In this document: positions 32,757-43,409 of the stretch, one piece after another
Numbering within the stretch: position 1 is the stretch's first letter
How the letters are laid out: each line of letters starts with the position of its first letter
Source of the DNA: Pseudomonadota bacterium
GTDB taxonomy: Bacteria > Pseudomonadota > Alphaproteobacteria > Caulobacterales > Caulobacteraceae
Assembly (NCBI GenBank): GCA_023434265.1
Contig: JAEYTA010000076.1
Span: 1-46,773 of the forward strand
Length of the DNA stretch: 46,773 nt
Reading direction: 5' to 3'
Translations under genes and position numbers: made by a program
The notes under the pieces: generated by a model
The model's input: the letters and a program-made list of their open reading frames with translations, nothing else
What the model was told of the DNA's origin: nothing
Database searches by the model: none

Positions 32757-33197
32757 TCAAGCCTCCGCCAGCACGCCTTCCGGGCCGCCCTGCGGCATGG
32801 TTCCGAACACCGGCCGGCTGCGGTCCCGCACGGCCCACCCGGGGGCGCGGCTGGCGTAGACGGTCATCTGCGGCGCCGCGAGGTCCGGCTCGTCCATGCT
32901 CGAGACCCGGACGAAGACCATGCCGGGCAGGCCCGCGTTGGTCGAATGGACCGGCGAGCCGCAGCGCCCGCAGAATGCGCGGCGGACGAGGTCGCCGCTG
33001 TCGGCCGGCCGCTCGTAGACGGTCAGCTCGCCCTCGACCGCCCAGGCGGCTTCGGGGCCGACGGCGTGGGTGCAGTGGCTGGTTCCGCTGCTACGGCGAC
33101 AATCGACGCAATAGCAGTCCCCGACCATGCCGGGCGCGGCCCCGGCCCGGTAGCGAACCGCGCCGCACAGACATCCGCCGGTGAACTCGGTGCTCAT
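32757..33197 (-). CDS. GFA-family (Mss4-fold) zinc protein
   Basis: The product is 146 residues. Zinc cysteines are in GGCLCGAVRY (C9, C11), DCYCVDCRRSSG and AFCGRCGSP, the arrangement of the GFA family (glutathione-dependent formaldehyde-activating enzyme and relatives). The enzyme activity assigned to GFA has been questioned, so only the fold is certain. It is divergent from an HxlR-type regulator, with an operator-like inverted repeat between them. Confidence 0.86.
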   Translation of the reverse strand: MSTEFTGGCLCGAVRYRAGAAPGMVGDCYCVDCRRSSGTSHCTHAVGPEAAWAVEGELTVYERPADSGDLVRRAFCGRCGSPVHSTNAGLPGMVFVRVSSMDEPDLAAPQMTVYASRAPGWAVRDRSRPVFGTMPQGGPEGVLAEA

Positions 33198-33234
33198 GGC
33201 GCTCTCCTTCCTCCGGATGAAGGGAACCTCATTT

Positions 33235-33258
33235 ACTTGTTAGTTGCAAGTTGCAAGT
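33235..33258. promoter_or_regulatory. Operator-like repeats between the GFA gene and hxlR-type gene
   Basis: The sequence has ACTTG (33235-33239), then CAAGT (33247-33251, arms separated by 7 nt), then a direct second CAAGT (33254-33258). The ACTTG-N7-CAAGT inverted repeat lies 12-36 nt upstream of the regulator's ATG in an otherwise A/T-rich 73-nt intergenic region, consistent with a binding site for the HxlR-family regulator. Confidence 0.5.
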
Positions 33259-33270
33259 CATATAGGACCC

Positions 33271-33633
33271 ATGACCGCCTTCCGATCCGGCTGCCCGATC
33301 GCCACGACCCTCGATCTCGTGGGGGATCGATGGACCCTGGTCCTGCTGCGCGACATGCTGAACGGCAAGGCGCGCTTTTCGGAGTTCCTCGCCTCGCCCG
33401 AGCGGATCACCACCAACATCCTCGCCGATCGCCTGCAGAAAATGGAGGCGGCCGGCTTGGTGACGAAGCAGCCGTACCAGCTCCGGCCGGAGCGCTACGC
33501 CTATGCCCTGACGCCGAAGGGCCGCGGCCTGCATCCGGTGGTCCGGGAGATGTGCCGCTGGGCGAACGCCCACGTGCCCGGGACGTGGACCCCGCCGGAG
33601 ACCTTCATGCGGGATAGCGGACCGGCGGGCTGA
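33271..33633 (+). CDS. HxlR-family winged-helix regulator
   Basis: The product is 120 residues. It begins MTAFRSGCPIATTLDLVGDRW, with the single Cys near residue 8 found in many HxlR members, and WTLVLLRDMLNGKARFSEFLAS with ILADRLQKMEAAGLV as the winged helix. Such proteins respond to aldehydes, quinones or oxidants, so the divergent GFA gene is a plausible target (inference). The ATG at 33271 is chosen for matching the family N-terminus. An upstream ATG at 33244 would add 9 residues. Confidence 0.87.
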   Translation: MTAFRSGCPIATTLDLVGDRWTLVLLRDMLNGKARFSEFLASPERITTNILADRLQKMEAAGLVTKQPYQLRPERYAYALTPKGRGLHPVVREMCRWANAHVPGTWTPPETFMRDSGPAG

Positions 33634-33639
33634 GCCGGA

Positions 33640-35730
<2,091 letters not shown>

Positions 35731-37091
35731 TCGGATACTGTGCGGCGATTCGGGGACCGGTCTGGTAGGCCCGGCGGCCCCGCGGGGCAAGCGCGGCGGC
35801 CGGGACTGTGGACGACGGCAGCACGGCCCGGGTCAGCACCGCCAGGAACAGCACCCACGGCAGCCCCTGGTGGGCCATGAGGATCGATTCCGACAGACTG
35901 AGCACGAAGAAGGCGGCGAGGAAGCCGAGCGCCCACCAGCCCTCGCGCACCCCGGCGCCGCCGCTGCGCAGCACGGTGATCACGGCGGTCAGCGCCATCA
36001 GCGTCCCGACCAGCACCGCGCCCGGCCAGCCGAGCTGGACCAGCAGGTCGATCCAGCCGTTGTGGGCGTTGGGCACCGGCCACTGGGTCTCCTGGCGCAC
36101 CCAGTCCGCGGGGGCGGATTCGCCTTCGCGGCCCCAGAAGGCGCCGTAGCCGTAGCCGGTCCACGGCCGGTCGGCGACCTTGCGCATCAGGGCTTCCCAG
36201 ATGTCGGTGCGGCCGGTCAGCGACGGGTCCTTGCCCAGCGCCTCCAGCACCGCCACCGAATGGGTCTCCCATGTCCAGACGCCCAGCCCGGCCAGCACCA
36301 CGGCGACCCAGATCGCCGCCACGGAGAAGGCCGCGCCGCCGCGCCGCAGGGTCCAGAAACCGGCGACCATGGCGACGCCGACGCCGAGGCAGAGCAGGGA
36401 GGTCTTGGACTGGGTCGCCAGCACCAGGCCGCTGGACAGGATGAGGGCGAGGGCAGGGAGCAGGCGGCGCGAATCGGAGGAGGCGAGGCAGGCGGCCGAG
36501 GCGGTGGCGCCGATGACCATCACCGCCCCCATCTGGTTCTTCTCGTACCACAGGCCGCGCCACAGGCCGGCGTTCTCGTACTGGTGCACCCCGATCTCGG
36601 GGAAGCCGAACACCATCACCAGACTGCCCACGGCCATGACCAGGGTGGTGAGCATCAGCAGCCGGGGCAGATGCGGCCCCCGGAAGACGGCCCCGAGATA
36701 GAGGGCGAAGGCGCAACTGATGGCGAGCGCGATGACCCGCCGCATGGTGGTGACGAAGTCGATCGACCAGTAGCGCGAGGCGAAGGCCAGCCCGATCACC
36801 GCCGCCATGGCCAGCATCGCCGGCCAGGCCCGCCACAGCCGGTCGATCCGGTAGAGCAGCAGGCCCGCGATGGCGGCGTAGGCGGGCAGCCAGACGAGGC
36901 GGAGGATCGGCGTCTCCTCCTGCGTCGGCGCGAACACGGGGCCGATCAGGGCGCCCGTCATCATGGCGATGATCGCGCCGCAGATCGCCGCCTCCCACCA
37001 GTGGGGGGCGGGGTCGGCCGGGGCTGTCGCTGGACGGGAGTCGCGCACAGCGCGATGGTGACAAGCCACCGTTAACGAAGGATGGGGCGCG

Positions 37092-37337
37092 ATGACCAAG
37101 TACAGTCCGATCGGCCACAGGCTTGGAGCTCTTGGCTTTGAGAAGGCGGAGATCAGTTTCGCTGAGATAGAGGAGTGGTTGGGCTTCCCATTGCCGCGCA
37201 GCGCACGGGTTCACCCTGCCCGGTGGGCAAACGAACAATCCGGCACACATTCCCACGCCCGTGGCTGGCTCGATGCAGGCTATCGGACGAGCGGCCTGAG
37301 TCTGGCCGCCACGAGGGTCACCTTTACGCGCGGGTGA
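37092..37337 (+). CDS. DUF7662-type small protein
   Basis: The product is 81 residues. The sequence KYSPIGHRLGALGFEKAEIS, ISFAEIEEWLGFPLPRSARV and ARWANEQSGTHSHARGWLDAG follows a family of 75-90 residue proteins in which a short wedge of conserved Trp, His and Arg residues follows an LGFPLP motif. Family names for it are recent and the function is unknown. The DNA is lower in GC than its neighbours. AAGGATGG precedes the ATG. It is divergent from the ligase-like gene and ends 3 nt before the toxin gene's stop, convergently. Confidence 0.72.
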   Translation: MTKYSPIGHRLGALGFEKAEISFAEIEEWLGFPLPRSARVHPARWANEQSGTHSHARGWLDAGYRTSGLSLAATRVTFTRG

Positions 37338-37340
37338 AGA

Positions 37341-37634
37341 TCAGCCAGCGATTGAAGCTCGACGATCCTGCCGGCTGTGGAAGATGCGGTGGACCCTGAG
37401 GCTGTCGCCGGACCGCCTATACCGGATCACGAAGCCGTCCCGACCGAACCGGACGTACTTCTCGCGGGTCGTTCCGTGAACCACCATGCCGGTGTCCGGA
37501 AAGTGCGCCAGAAGGTCCAGGACCTCGACGATCCGCAAGGCGGCGGCTCGTCCTGCCGCCGGAGAATGCTGCTGGAGCCACCGCACCTGGGCTTCGAAAT
37601 CGCGTTCGGCCCGGCGCGTCAGGATTACCCTCAT
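37341..37634 (-). CDS. RelE/ParE-superfamily toxin
   Basis: The product is 97 residues with the compact ParE-like fold: VILTRRAERDFEAQVRWLQQHSP at the start, LAHFPDTGMVV in the middle, and YVRFGRDGFVIRYRRSGDSLRVHRIFHSRQDRR at the end. The end pattern of this family supports a ribosome- or gyrase-directed toxin. The start ATG overlaps the antitoxin stop (ATGA), so translation is coupled. The target (gyrase or ribosome) cannot be told from the sequence. Confidence 0.87.
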   Translation of the reverse strand: MRVILTRRAERDFEAQVRWLQQHSPAAGRAAALRIVEVLDLLAHFPDTGMVVHGTTREKYVRFGRDGFVIRYRRSGDSLRVHRIFHSRQDRRASIAG

Positions 37635-38128
37635 TCAGGCTTGCCGAAGGCCTTGTCGATGAGGGCCATGAACTCCGGCCTCACCTCGCTCCACGGCCGC
37701 CCCACCTCGTCGAGGTCGTAGTCGGCTTTGTCCTGGCGCGGATCGCCGCCTTCGGGCCATTCGAAGTCGTCGTAGTCAAACAGCTGGCTATCGAGGACCT
37801 CGGCCGCCAGCACCGCCTGAGACACGCCGCCGTCCCTAGCCAGATCGGCGAACCGCGACCCCAGGGGTTCGACCAGTTCGATGATCAGGCCGGCCGGTTC
37901 GGCCGGCCTCGCGAGCGGTCCGGCGCCTCCGTCGGCGGCGCCCGCCCACGCCCGAGCAGGCTCCTCGACAACGGGCGGAGCACGCTCCGGGGTCGGCCCG
38001 ACCTCGTCGCGCAGCCACGCTTCCAGCATCATGGTCGCCATGCGTCCGGGCGACACTTCCGCCGCTCGCGCCGCCTCGACCAGCTTGCGCAGGCTGTAGT
38101 CGTCGAGTTCGAGGGCGAAGCGCGTCAT
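37631..38128 (-). CDS. Antitoxin with two ribbon-helix-helix-like segments
   Basis: The product is 165 residues, long for a ParD-type antitoxin (usually 70-95). The N-terminal 42 residues (FALELDDYSLRKLVEAARAAEVSPGRMATMMLEAWL) look like a ribbon-helix-helix DNA-binding domain. After a Pro/Ala-rich linker of about 40 residues, a second similar segment appears (LIIELVEPLGSRFADLARDGGVSQAVLAAEVL), then an acidic stretch (DYDDFEWPEG) and the toxin-binding-like end RPWSEVRPEFMALIDKAF. The ATG at 38128 is the best start. It overlaps the toxin start by four bases. Confidence 0.75.
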   Translation of the reverse strand: MTRFALELDDYSLRKLVEAARAAEVSPGRMATMMLEAWLRDEVGPTPERAPPVVEEPARAWAGAADGGAGPLARPAEPAGLIIELVEPLGSRFADLARDGGVSQAVLAAEVLDSQLFDYDDFEWPEGGDPRQDKADYDLDEVGRPWSEVRPEFMALIDKAFGKPE

Positions 38129-38213
38129 GTCCGCCAGTGTCGCACGGTGTCGGGGGAGGGGGCCAGCGACTGCAACCAGTGGTGAGACATCCGGCCGGAT
38201 GCCCGCCAAGGCT

Positions 38214-38495
38214 TCAGAAGGCTGACAGCGCCTCGTCGATCCGCCGGACATCCTCCGGCCGGTCCTTGCGACTCAGCTTCAGCGCTTCGCCGTCGCGCAG
38301 CAAGGTCGAGCACCGCATGTCGCCCAAGGCGTCCTCGATCTCGGCGCGTCGCGCTTCATCGTAGGGCTCCTCGCCCGACCAGTGGTCGCACATCTCGGCC
38401 CGTTCGACGAAGCGGTCGACCGCGTCGTCGCTCCAGGTCGTCGTGGCACAGGCCGACAGGGCCATGGTCCCGGCCAGCACAAGCAGCGTCCGCAT
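38214..38495 (-). CDS. Small lipoprotein downstream of uvrD
   Basis: The product is 93 residues. The signal peptide MRTLLVLAGTMALSACA has its lipobox Cys at residue 16. The mature part is acidic and helical, with CDHW and DMRCSTLL (two Cys that may form a disulfide). The start ATG overlaps the uvrD stop (TGATG), so it is cotranscribed with uvrD. No family is recognised. A periplasmic role is inferred from lipidation. Confidence 0.75.
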   Translation of the reverse strand: MRTLLVLAGTMALSACATTTWSDDAVDRFVERAEMCDHWSGEEPYDEARRAEIEDALGDMRCSTLLRDGEALKLSRKDRPEDVRRIDEALSAF

Positions 38496-40816
38496 CAAGC
38501 CTTCTCCACGAAGGTGTCGATCACCTTCTTCTCGCCCGCCTTGTCGAAGGCCACCACCAGCTTGTTGCCCTCGATGGCGCGGACGTGGCCGTAGCCGAAC
38601 TTCTGGTGGAAGACCCGGTCGCCCTTCGACCAGCCCGAGCCGGCTTTCGGATCGGCCGTGGCCACCAGCCTTCCGTCGCCCTCGATCAGGGTGTGACGGG
38701 CGGGACGGTCGGCGGGGGCGCGGGCGGCGGTGAAGGACTGGGCCCGCTTCCAGCCGGGCGAGGAATAGCCGCTGCCGAAGCTGGGGACCTCGTCCCAGCG
38801 GCTCTTGGCCTCCTTCATGCCGGCCGAGGCGCCGTAGTAGCCGGTGTCCGACTGGGCCTCGACGTGGTCGATCGGCAGCTCGTCGACGAACCGGCTGGGC
38901 AGCTGGCTGGTCCAGCGGCCGTAGACGAGGCGGTTGGCCGCGAAGCTGATGCGCGCGTCCTGCTTGGCGCGGGTGACGCCGACATAGGCCAGGCGGCGTT
39001 CCTCTTCGAGGCCCTTCTCGCCCTTCTCGTCGATGCTGCGCTGGCTGGGGAAGACGCCTTCCTCCCAGCCGGGCAGGAAGACCAGCGGGAACTCCAGCCC
39101 CTTGGCCCCGTGCAGGGTCATGATCTGCACCGAATCCGCGCTCTCCCCGCGGTCGAGGTCCATGACCAGGGCGACGTGCTCCAGATAGGCGGTCAGGCCG
39201 TCGAAGGCCTGCATCGACTGGACCAGCTCCTTGAGGTTGTCGAGCCGGGTCTGACCGGTCGCCCGGTCGGCCTTCTGCATGTCGGTGTAGCCGCTCTCCT
39301 CCAGCACCAGCTCGGTCAGTTCCCAGTGCGGGATCTCCTGGGCCCGGGCGCGCCAGCGGTCGAGGTCGCGGACGAAGTTGGCCAGCGCCGTGCGGGTGCG
39401 GGCCTGCAGTTCGTCTGTGCCGAGCAGGGCGCGCACCGCCGCCATGGCCGAGACGCCGTTCTCGCGGGCGATGGTCAGGATCTTCTGCACCGAGGTGTCG
39501 CCGATGCCGCGCTTGGGCACGTTGACGATGCGCTCGAAGGCGAGGTCGTCGTCCTCGGACAGCAGCAGGCGCAGGTAGGCGTGGGCGTCGCGGATTTCGG
39601 CCCGTTCGAAGAAGCGCGGCCCGCCGATCACCGTGTAGGGGATGGCCAGCATGACGAAGCGCTCCTCGAACGCCCGCATCTGGAACGAGGCGCGGACCAG
39701 CACCGCCATGTCGCGATAGTTCAGGCCGGACTTCTTCGCCGTCTCGATCTCGTCGGCGATCAGCCGGGCCTCGGCCTCGCCGTCCCAGACGCCGCGCACC
39801 CGCACCTTGTCGCCCGAGGTCTCCTCGGTCCACAGCGTCTTGCCCAGCCGCCCGCGGTTGGCGCTGATCAGGCCCGAGGCGGCGCCGAGGATGTGGTGGG
39901 TCGAGCGGTAGTTGCGCTCCAGCCGGATCACCTTGGCGCCGGGGAAGTCGCGCTCGAAGCGCAGGATGTTGTCCACCTCCGCGCCGCGCCAGCCGTAGAT
40001 CGACTGGTCGTCGTCGCCGACGCAGCAGACGTTGCCGGTCGAGGCGGTCAGCAGCCGCAGCCACAGGTACTGCGCGACGTTGGTGTCCTGGTATTCGTCG
40101 ACCAGGATGTAGCGGAAGCGTCGACGGTATTCCTCAGCGATATCCGCGTGCTGGGACAGGATAGTCAGGTTGTGCAGCAACAGATCGCCGAAGTCGCAGG
40201 CGTTCAGGGCGACCAGCCGGGCCTGGTAGGCGGCGTACAGCGTCTGGCCCTTGCCGTTGGCGAAGTCCTCGCTCGGCGGCAGCTTGTCCGGCGTCCAGCC
40301 GCGGTTCTTCCAGTGGTCGATCAGGCCGCTCAGCGAACGGGGCGTCCAGCGCTTGGAGTCGAGGTTGGCGGCCTCGATCAGCTGCTTGCAGAGCCGTTCC
40401 TGGTCGTCGGTGTCGAGGATGTTGAACGTCGACTTCAGCCCGACCAGCTCCGCGTGCCGGCGCAGGATCTGCGCCGCGACAGAGTGGAAGGTCCCCAGCC
40501 ACCGCAACCCCTCGGCCGACGGGCCGATCAGATGGGTGATGCGCTCGCGCATTTCGCGCGCCGCCTTGTTGGTGAAGGTGACGGCCAGCAGCTCCCACGG
40601 CCGCGCCTTGCCGGTGGCGAGGATGTGCGCCAGTCGGGTGGTCAGCACCCGCGTCTTGCCCGTCCCGGCGCCTGCCAGCACCAGCACCGGGCCTTCGGTG
40701 GTCTCGACCGCCTCGCGCTGCTCGGGATTGAGGCCGGACAGATAGTCGGGCGCGGCCCCGGCGGGGGGCCGGGCGCGCGCGAGGTCGGAGATGCGGGGAG
40801 GAGCTGAATCGGTCAT
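38495..40816 (-). CDS. uvrD: ATP-dependent DNA helicase UvrD/PcrA
   Basis: The product is 773 residues, a superfamily 1A 3'-5' helicase for nucleotide excision and mismatch repair. The Walker A motif is GAGTGKT at 49-55, the DEYQDT motif is at about 240, the Q-motif segment is LNPEQREAV, and motif III is GDDDQSIYGWRGA. Motif V/VI regions include VQIMTLHGAKGLEFP and LAYVGVTRAKQ. The C-terminal Tudor-like region GSGWSKGDRVFHQKFGYG is typical of PcrA/UvrD. The ATG at 40816 begins the conserved LNPEQ region after a short variable leader. Confidence 0.96.
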   Translation of the reverse strand: MTDSAPPRISDLARARPPAGAAPDYLSGLNPEQREAVETTEGPVLVLAGAGTGKTRVLTTRLAHILATGKARPWELLAVTFTNKAAREMRERITHLIGPSAEGLRWLGTFHSVAAQILRRHAELVGLKSTFNILDTDDQERLCKQLIEAANLDSKRWTPRSLSGLIDHWKNRGWTPDKLPPSEDFANGKGQTLYAAYQARLVALNACDFGDLLLHNLTILSQHADIAEEYRRRFRYILVDEYQDTNVAQYLWLRLLTASTGNVCCVGDDDQSIYGWRGAEVDNILRFERDFPGAKVIRLERNYRSTHHILGAASGLISANRGRLGKTLWTEETSGDKVRVRGVWDGEAEARLIADEIETAKKSGLNYRDMAVLVRASFQMRAFEERFVMLAIPYTVIGGPRFFERAEIRDAHAYLRLLLSEDDDLAFERIVNVPKRGIGDTSVQKILTIARENGVSAMAAVRALLGTDELQARTRTALANFVRDLDRWRARAQEIPHWELTELVLEESGYTDMQKADRATGQTRLDNLKELVQSMQAFDGLTAYLEHVALVMDLDRGESADSVQIMTLHGAKGLEFPLVFLPGWEEGVFPSQRSIDEKGEKGLEEERRLAYVGVTRAKQDARISFAANRLVYGRWTSQLPSRFVDELPIDHVEAQSDTGYYGASAGMKEAKSRWDEVPSFGSGYSSPGWKRAQSFTAARAPADRPARHTLIEGDGRLVATADPKAGSGWSKGDRVFHQKFGYGHVRAIEGNKLVVAFDKAGEKKVIDTFVEKA

Positions 40817-40943
40817 GGGAGCCGCGAGAACATAAGGAGCACGCGCCGGCTTGTCAGCCGCCCTCGCGCGCTCCGTCCGGAACCGTAACGGCCACGCCTC
40901 CGTTTGGTCGCCCGACAGGGTTCAACAGCGGAGGCTTCACCCC

Positions 40944-41141
40944 ATGGCCGACAACATCAACAACAACACCGGCGGCGGCAACACCGGCATGGCCTTCATC
41001 ATCGGCGCCGTCGTCGTGGTGCTGGCCATCGTGGCCTATTTCGTCTTCGCCGGTGGAGGCTTCGGCGGCGGCGAGAAGGACGTCAACGTCGACGTCGACA
41101 TGCCCGAGGTCTCGGCCCCGTCGATCCCGACCGGAGGCTGA
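40944..41141 (+). CDS. Small single-pass membrane protein A (VDVD-tail pair)
   Basis: The product is 65 residues: an Asn/Gly-rich N-terminus (NINNNTGGGNTG), one membrane helix (about 15-36), a Gly-rich turn (GGGFGGGEKD) and the acidic tail NVDVDMPEVSAP. The next gene has the same architecture. I recognise no family. The ATG at 40944 is chosen over an upstream ATG because the intervening stretch is not conserved in style. Confidence 0.7.
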   Translation: MADNINNNTGGGNTGMAFIIGAVVVVLAIVAYFVFAGGGFGGGEKDVNVDVDMPEVSAPSIPTGG

Positions 41142-41144
41142 TCG

Positions 41145-41471
41145 ATGACCGATCCGAACCTGCCGCCGCCGGACGACCGGCGCCCCGACGTGGTCCATCA
41201 CACCACCATCAACAATCCGCCGTCCGACCGCGGCGGCGGCGCGGGCTGGGTCGCCTTCCTGGTCGGCGGCCTGATCGTCGTGCTGGCCATCATCGCCGTG
41301 TTCATGATGTCGAACGGACGCATCGACACGCCGAGCCCGACCGACGTCGACGTCGACATCGACGTCCCGACGCCCGACCTGCCGCGCGCCCCGGAGATTC
41401 CGGAACTGCCGTCGCCGCCGCCGGTCGAGCCGCCGACGATGCCGCAGCCCGATCCGACGCCGGGGACCTGA
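41145..41471 (+). CDS. Small single-pass membrane protein B (VDVD-tail pair)
   Basis: The product is 108 residues, starting 3 nt after the stop of the preceding gene. It has INNPPSDRGGGAG, a membrane helix (about 36-55), then DVDVDIDVPTPDLP and a Pro-rich tail. The INN-GGG-helix-VDVD-VP pattern matches the upstream neighbour, suggesting duplication. The acidic repeats could bind metal. No family is recognised. Convergent with the SIMPL gene by 3 nt. Confidence 0.7.
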   Translation: MTDPNLPPPDDRRPDVVHHTTINNPPSDRGGGAGWVAFLVGGLIVVLAIIAVFMMSNGRIDTPSPTDVDVDIDVPTPDLPRAPEIPELPSPPPVEPPTMPQPDPTPGT

Positions 41472-41474
41472 GCC

Positions 41475-42191
41475 TCAGCGCAGGCCGTAGCGGATGGTGG
41501 TGACGACCCGGACCTTCTTGTCCGGGGTCTGCCGCTCGTCGCTGGTCTCGTCGCGGGCGAGGATCTCGAAATAGCCCTGCGACGCCTCGCGGATGGCGCC
41601 GACGCCGGTCCCCGAGTCCTTGGCGAACTGCTCGGCGCCGCTGCGGGCCGAGGCGGTCGCCTCGGCGATCATCGCCGGCCGCACCTCGTTCAGGCCGGTG
41701 AAGATGTAGCTGGGCCCGCTGAAGTCCTGCAGAACCACGCCCTGGCGGATCAGGTCGTTCAGCGCCCGCGTGGTGTTCTGGACCCGGTCGACGTCGCCGG
41801 TGCGCACGATCACCGTCTGGGCGAGGATGAAGCGCGGACCCTGGTCCTGGCTGCCGTATTCCCGCGCGCGCCGGTCGGCGACCTCGAGCCGCCCGAGGGT
41901 GACGGCATCGGCCGGATACCCCTGCTGGGCGAGGAAGCGGCGCACGATGGCCAGGTCGCCGTCGATACGCGCCTGCACCTCGGACAGCACCTCGCCGGAG
42001 GCGGTGAAGCGCACCGGCAGGATGGCCAGGTCGGCCTTGACGTCGCGCTCGGCCAGGCCGCGCACGCTGACGCTTCTGTCGCCGACCCGGGCGTGCACGA
42101 CCCCCTGTCCGATCAGGGCGCCCGCCCCGATCATGCCGATCGCCAGCAGGCCGCCGAAGACGACGGCGGGGATCAATCGATTGTCGGCCAT
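41475..42191 (-). CDS. SIMPL-domain protein
   Basis: The product is 238 residues. One N-terminal membrane segment or signal anchor (about 8-28) is followed by a SIMPL domain (about 38-238) with SVSVRGLAERDVKADLAILPV near its start and VLQDFSGPSYIFTGLNEVRP in the middle. SIMPL proteins are periplasmic; BP26 of Brucella forms a channel-like oligomer. The ATG at 42191 has a GGGAGG site. The ATG at 42215 would place 8 odd residues in front. The function is unknown. Confidence 0.83.
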   Translation of the reverse strand: MADNRLIPAVVFGGLLAIGMIGAGALIGQGVVHARVGDRSVSVRGLAERDVKADLAILPVRFTASGEVLSEVQARIDGDLAIVRRFLAQQGYPADAVTLGRLEVADRRAREYGSQDQGPRFILAQTVIVRTGDVDRVQNTTRALNDLIRQGVVLQDFSGPSYIFTGLNEVRPAMIAEATASARSGAEQFAKDSGTGVGAIREASQGYFEILARDETSDERQTPDKKVRVVTTIRYGLR

Positions 42192-42234
42192 GGTTGCGCC
42201 TCCCGCGGCGAACATGCGCCAACCTCGGCGGCTG

Positions 42235-42471
42235 TCAATCCGACGAGTCCTGTTCGGCGAAAGATCGGTCGCCAGCGGCCCAGGCCAGCGCCAGCAGGCG
42301 GCACGAGGAGGCCAGCGGAGTGCGTCCGCGACGCTCGTCGATGCGCTTCATCAAGGCGGCGTGGGTCAGGCCCATGCTCGCGCCGATGTCGTCCAGCACG
42401 ACCCAGAACGCGGGCTCCAGCGCCACCGACGTGGCGTGGCCAGACAGGGAGACGGAGCGCTTGCGGAGCAT
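42235..42471 (-). CDS. Ribbon-helix-helix (RHH_4) small protein
   Basis: The product is 78 residues. SVSLSGHATSVALEPAFWVV and GASMGLTHAALMKRID fit the RHH_4 family, small DNA-binding proteins common in alphaproteobacteria. LDDIGASMG gives the second helix. The end is acidic (SFAEQDSSD). It is divergent from the Coq4 gene. The target is unknown. Confidence 0.82.
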   Translation of the reverse strand: MLRKRSVSLSGHATSVALEPAFWVVLDDIGASMGLTHAALMKRIDERRGRTPLASSCRLLALAWAAGDRSFAEQDSSD

Positions 42472-42569
42472 GGACGGCAGCGTAGCCGATCCCGCGCCGG
42501 CGCGCGATGTGAACGCTGTTCACCTGAGGCCGCGCCCGCGCTATCATCGAGCCGGGACAGGATGGCGCC

Positions 42570-43319
42570 ATGACCGCAGCCGACGTCGAGTTCACCCGCC
42601 TCAGGCCGCAGCGGCTGGAGCTGCTTTCGGCCCTGCGCGCCTTCCGCCGCCTGATCCGCGACAAGGAGGACACCGCCCAGGTGTTCGAGATCATGCGGGC
42701 CCTGTCGGGCCGGTCCATCCGCCGCGGCTACGATCGCATGCTGCGCACCATGGAGGGTGGCCGGCAGGCCTTCCTGCGCGAGGAGCTGGCGGAGAAGCTG
42801 GACGACCCGGCCTGGCTGTCGCGCTTCGGGCCGGGCACCGTCGGGGCGGCCTACCGGGCCTTCCGCGAGGCGCGCGGCTTCACCGCCGAGGGACTGGCCA
42901 TGGAGGCGCGCAAGGTCGCGCCGCTGGCCGACGCCCCGCACCCGGTGATCTGGTATTCGCGCCGGATTCGCGACCTGCACGACGTCTGGCACGTGCTGAC
43001 CGGCTACGAGACCGACGCCTTGGGGGAGGCCTGCGTCGTCGCCTTCTCGCATGCGCAGACCGGCAACCTGGGTTTCGCCTTCATCGGGGTCGGCGCGGCC
43101 CGCGAGATCCGGCGCGAGAACCGCGCCATCCCCGCCCGGCGCGCCGTGCTGCAGGCCTGGCGCATCGGCCGGCGGGCGCGCTGGCTGCCGGCGCTGGATT
43201 ACGAGGCCCTGTTCGACCTGCCGCTCGAGGCGGCGCGAAAGGCGCTGCGGCTGCGTGCGCCGACGGTCTATCAGGCGACGCCGGTCGAGGCCCGCCTGGC
43301 CCTGAAGCTGCGCGGCTGA
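42570..43319 (+). CDS. coq4: Coq4-family protein, ubiquinone biosynthesis
   Basis: The product is 249 residues. The Coq4 metal motif HDX2HX11E is visible as H137-D138-VW-H141 with E153, inside RDLHDVWHVLTGYETDALGE. Family features QVFEIMRAL, LGFAFIGVG and AQTGNLG are present. Coq4 organises ubiquinone synthesis and is linked to oxidative decarboxylation and hydroxylation of the ring. Bacterial members are alphaproteobacterial homologues of the mitochondrial protein. Divergent from RHH_4 with about 98 nt between. Confidence 0.88.
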   Translation: MTAADVEFTRLRPQRLELLSALRAFRRLIRDKEDTAQVFEIMRALSGRSIRRGYDRMLRTMEGGRQAFLREELAEKLDDPAWLSRFGPGTVGAAYRAFREARGFTAEGLAMEARKVAPLADAPHPVIWYSRRIRDLHDVWHVLTGYETDALGEACVVAFSHAQTGNLGFAFIGVGAAREIRRENRAIPARRAVLQAWRIGRRARWLPALDYEALFDLPLEAARKALRLRAPTVYQATPVEARLALKLRG

Positions 43320-43409
43320 GGCGGCGGCCCGGACGGCATAAGGGCGGCTTGTGCGGCCGGCCGGATTCCTCGGCTTGCGCCGCCCCTCCGCCTGCGCCAC
43401 TTGGCGAGG

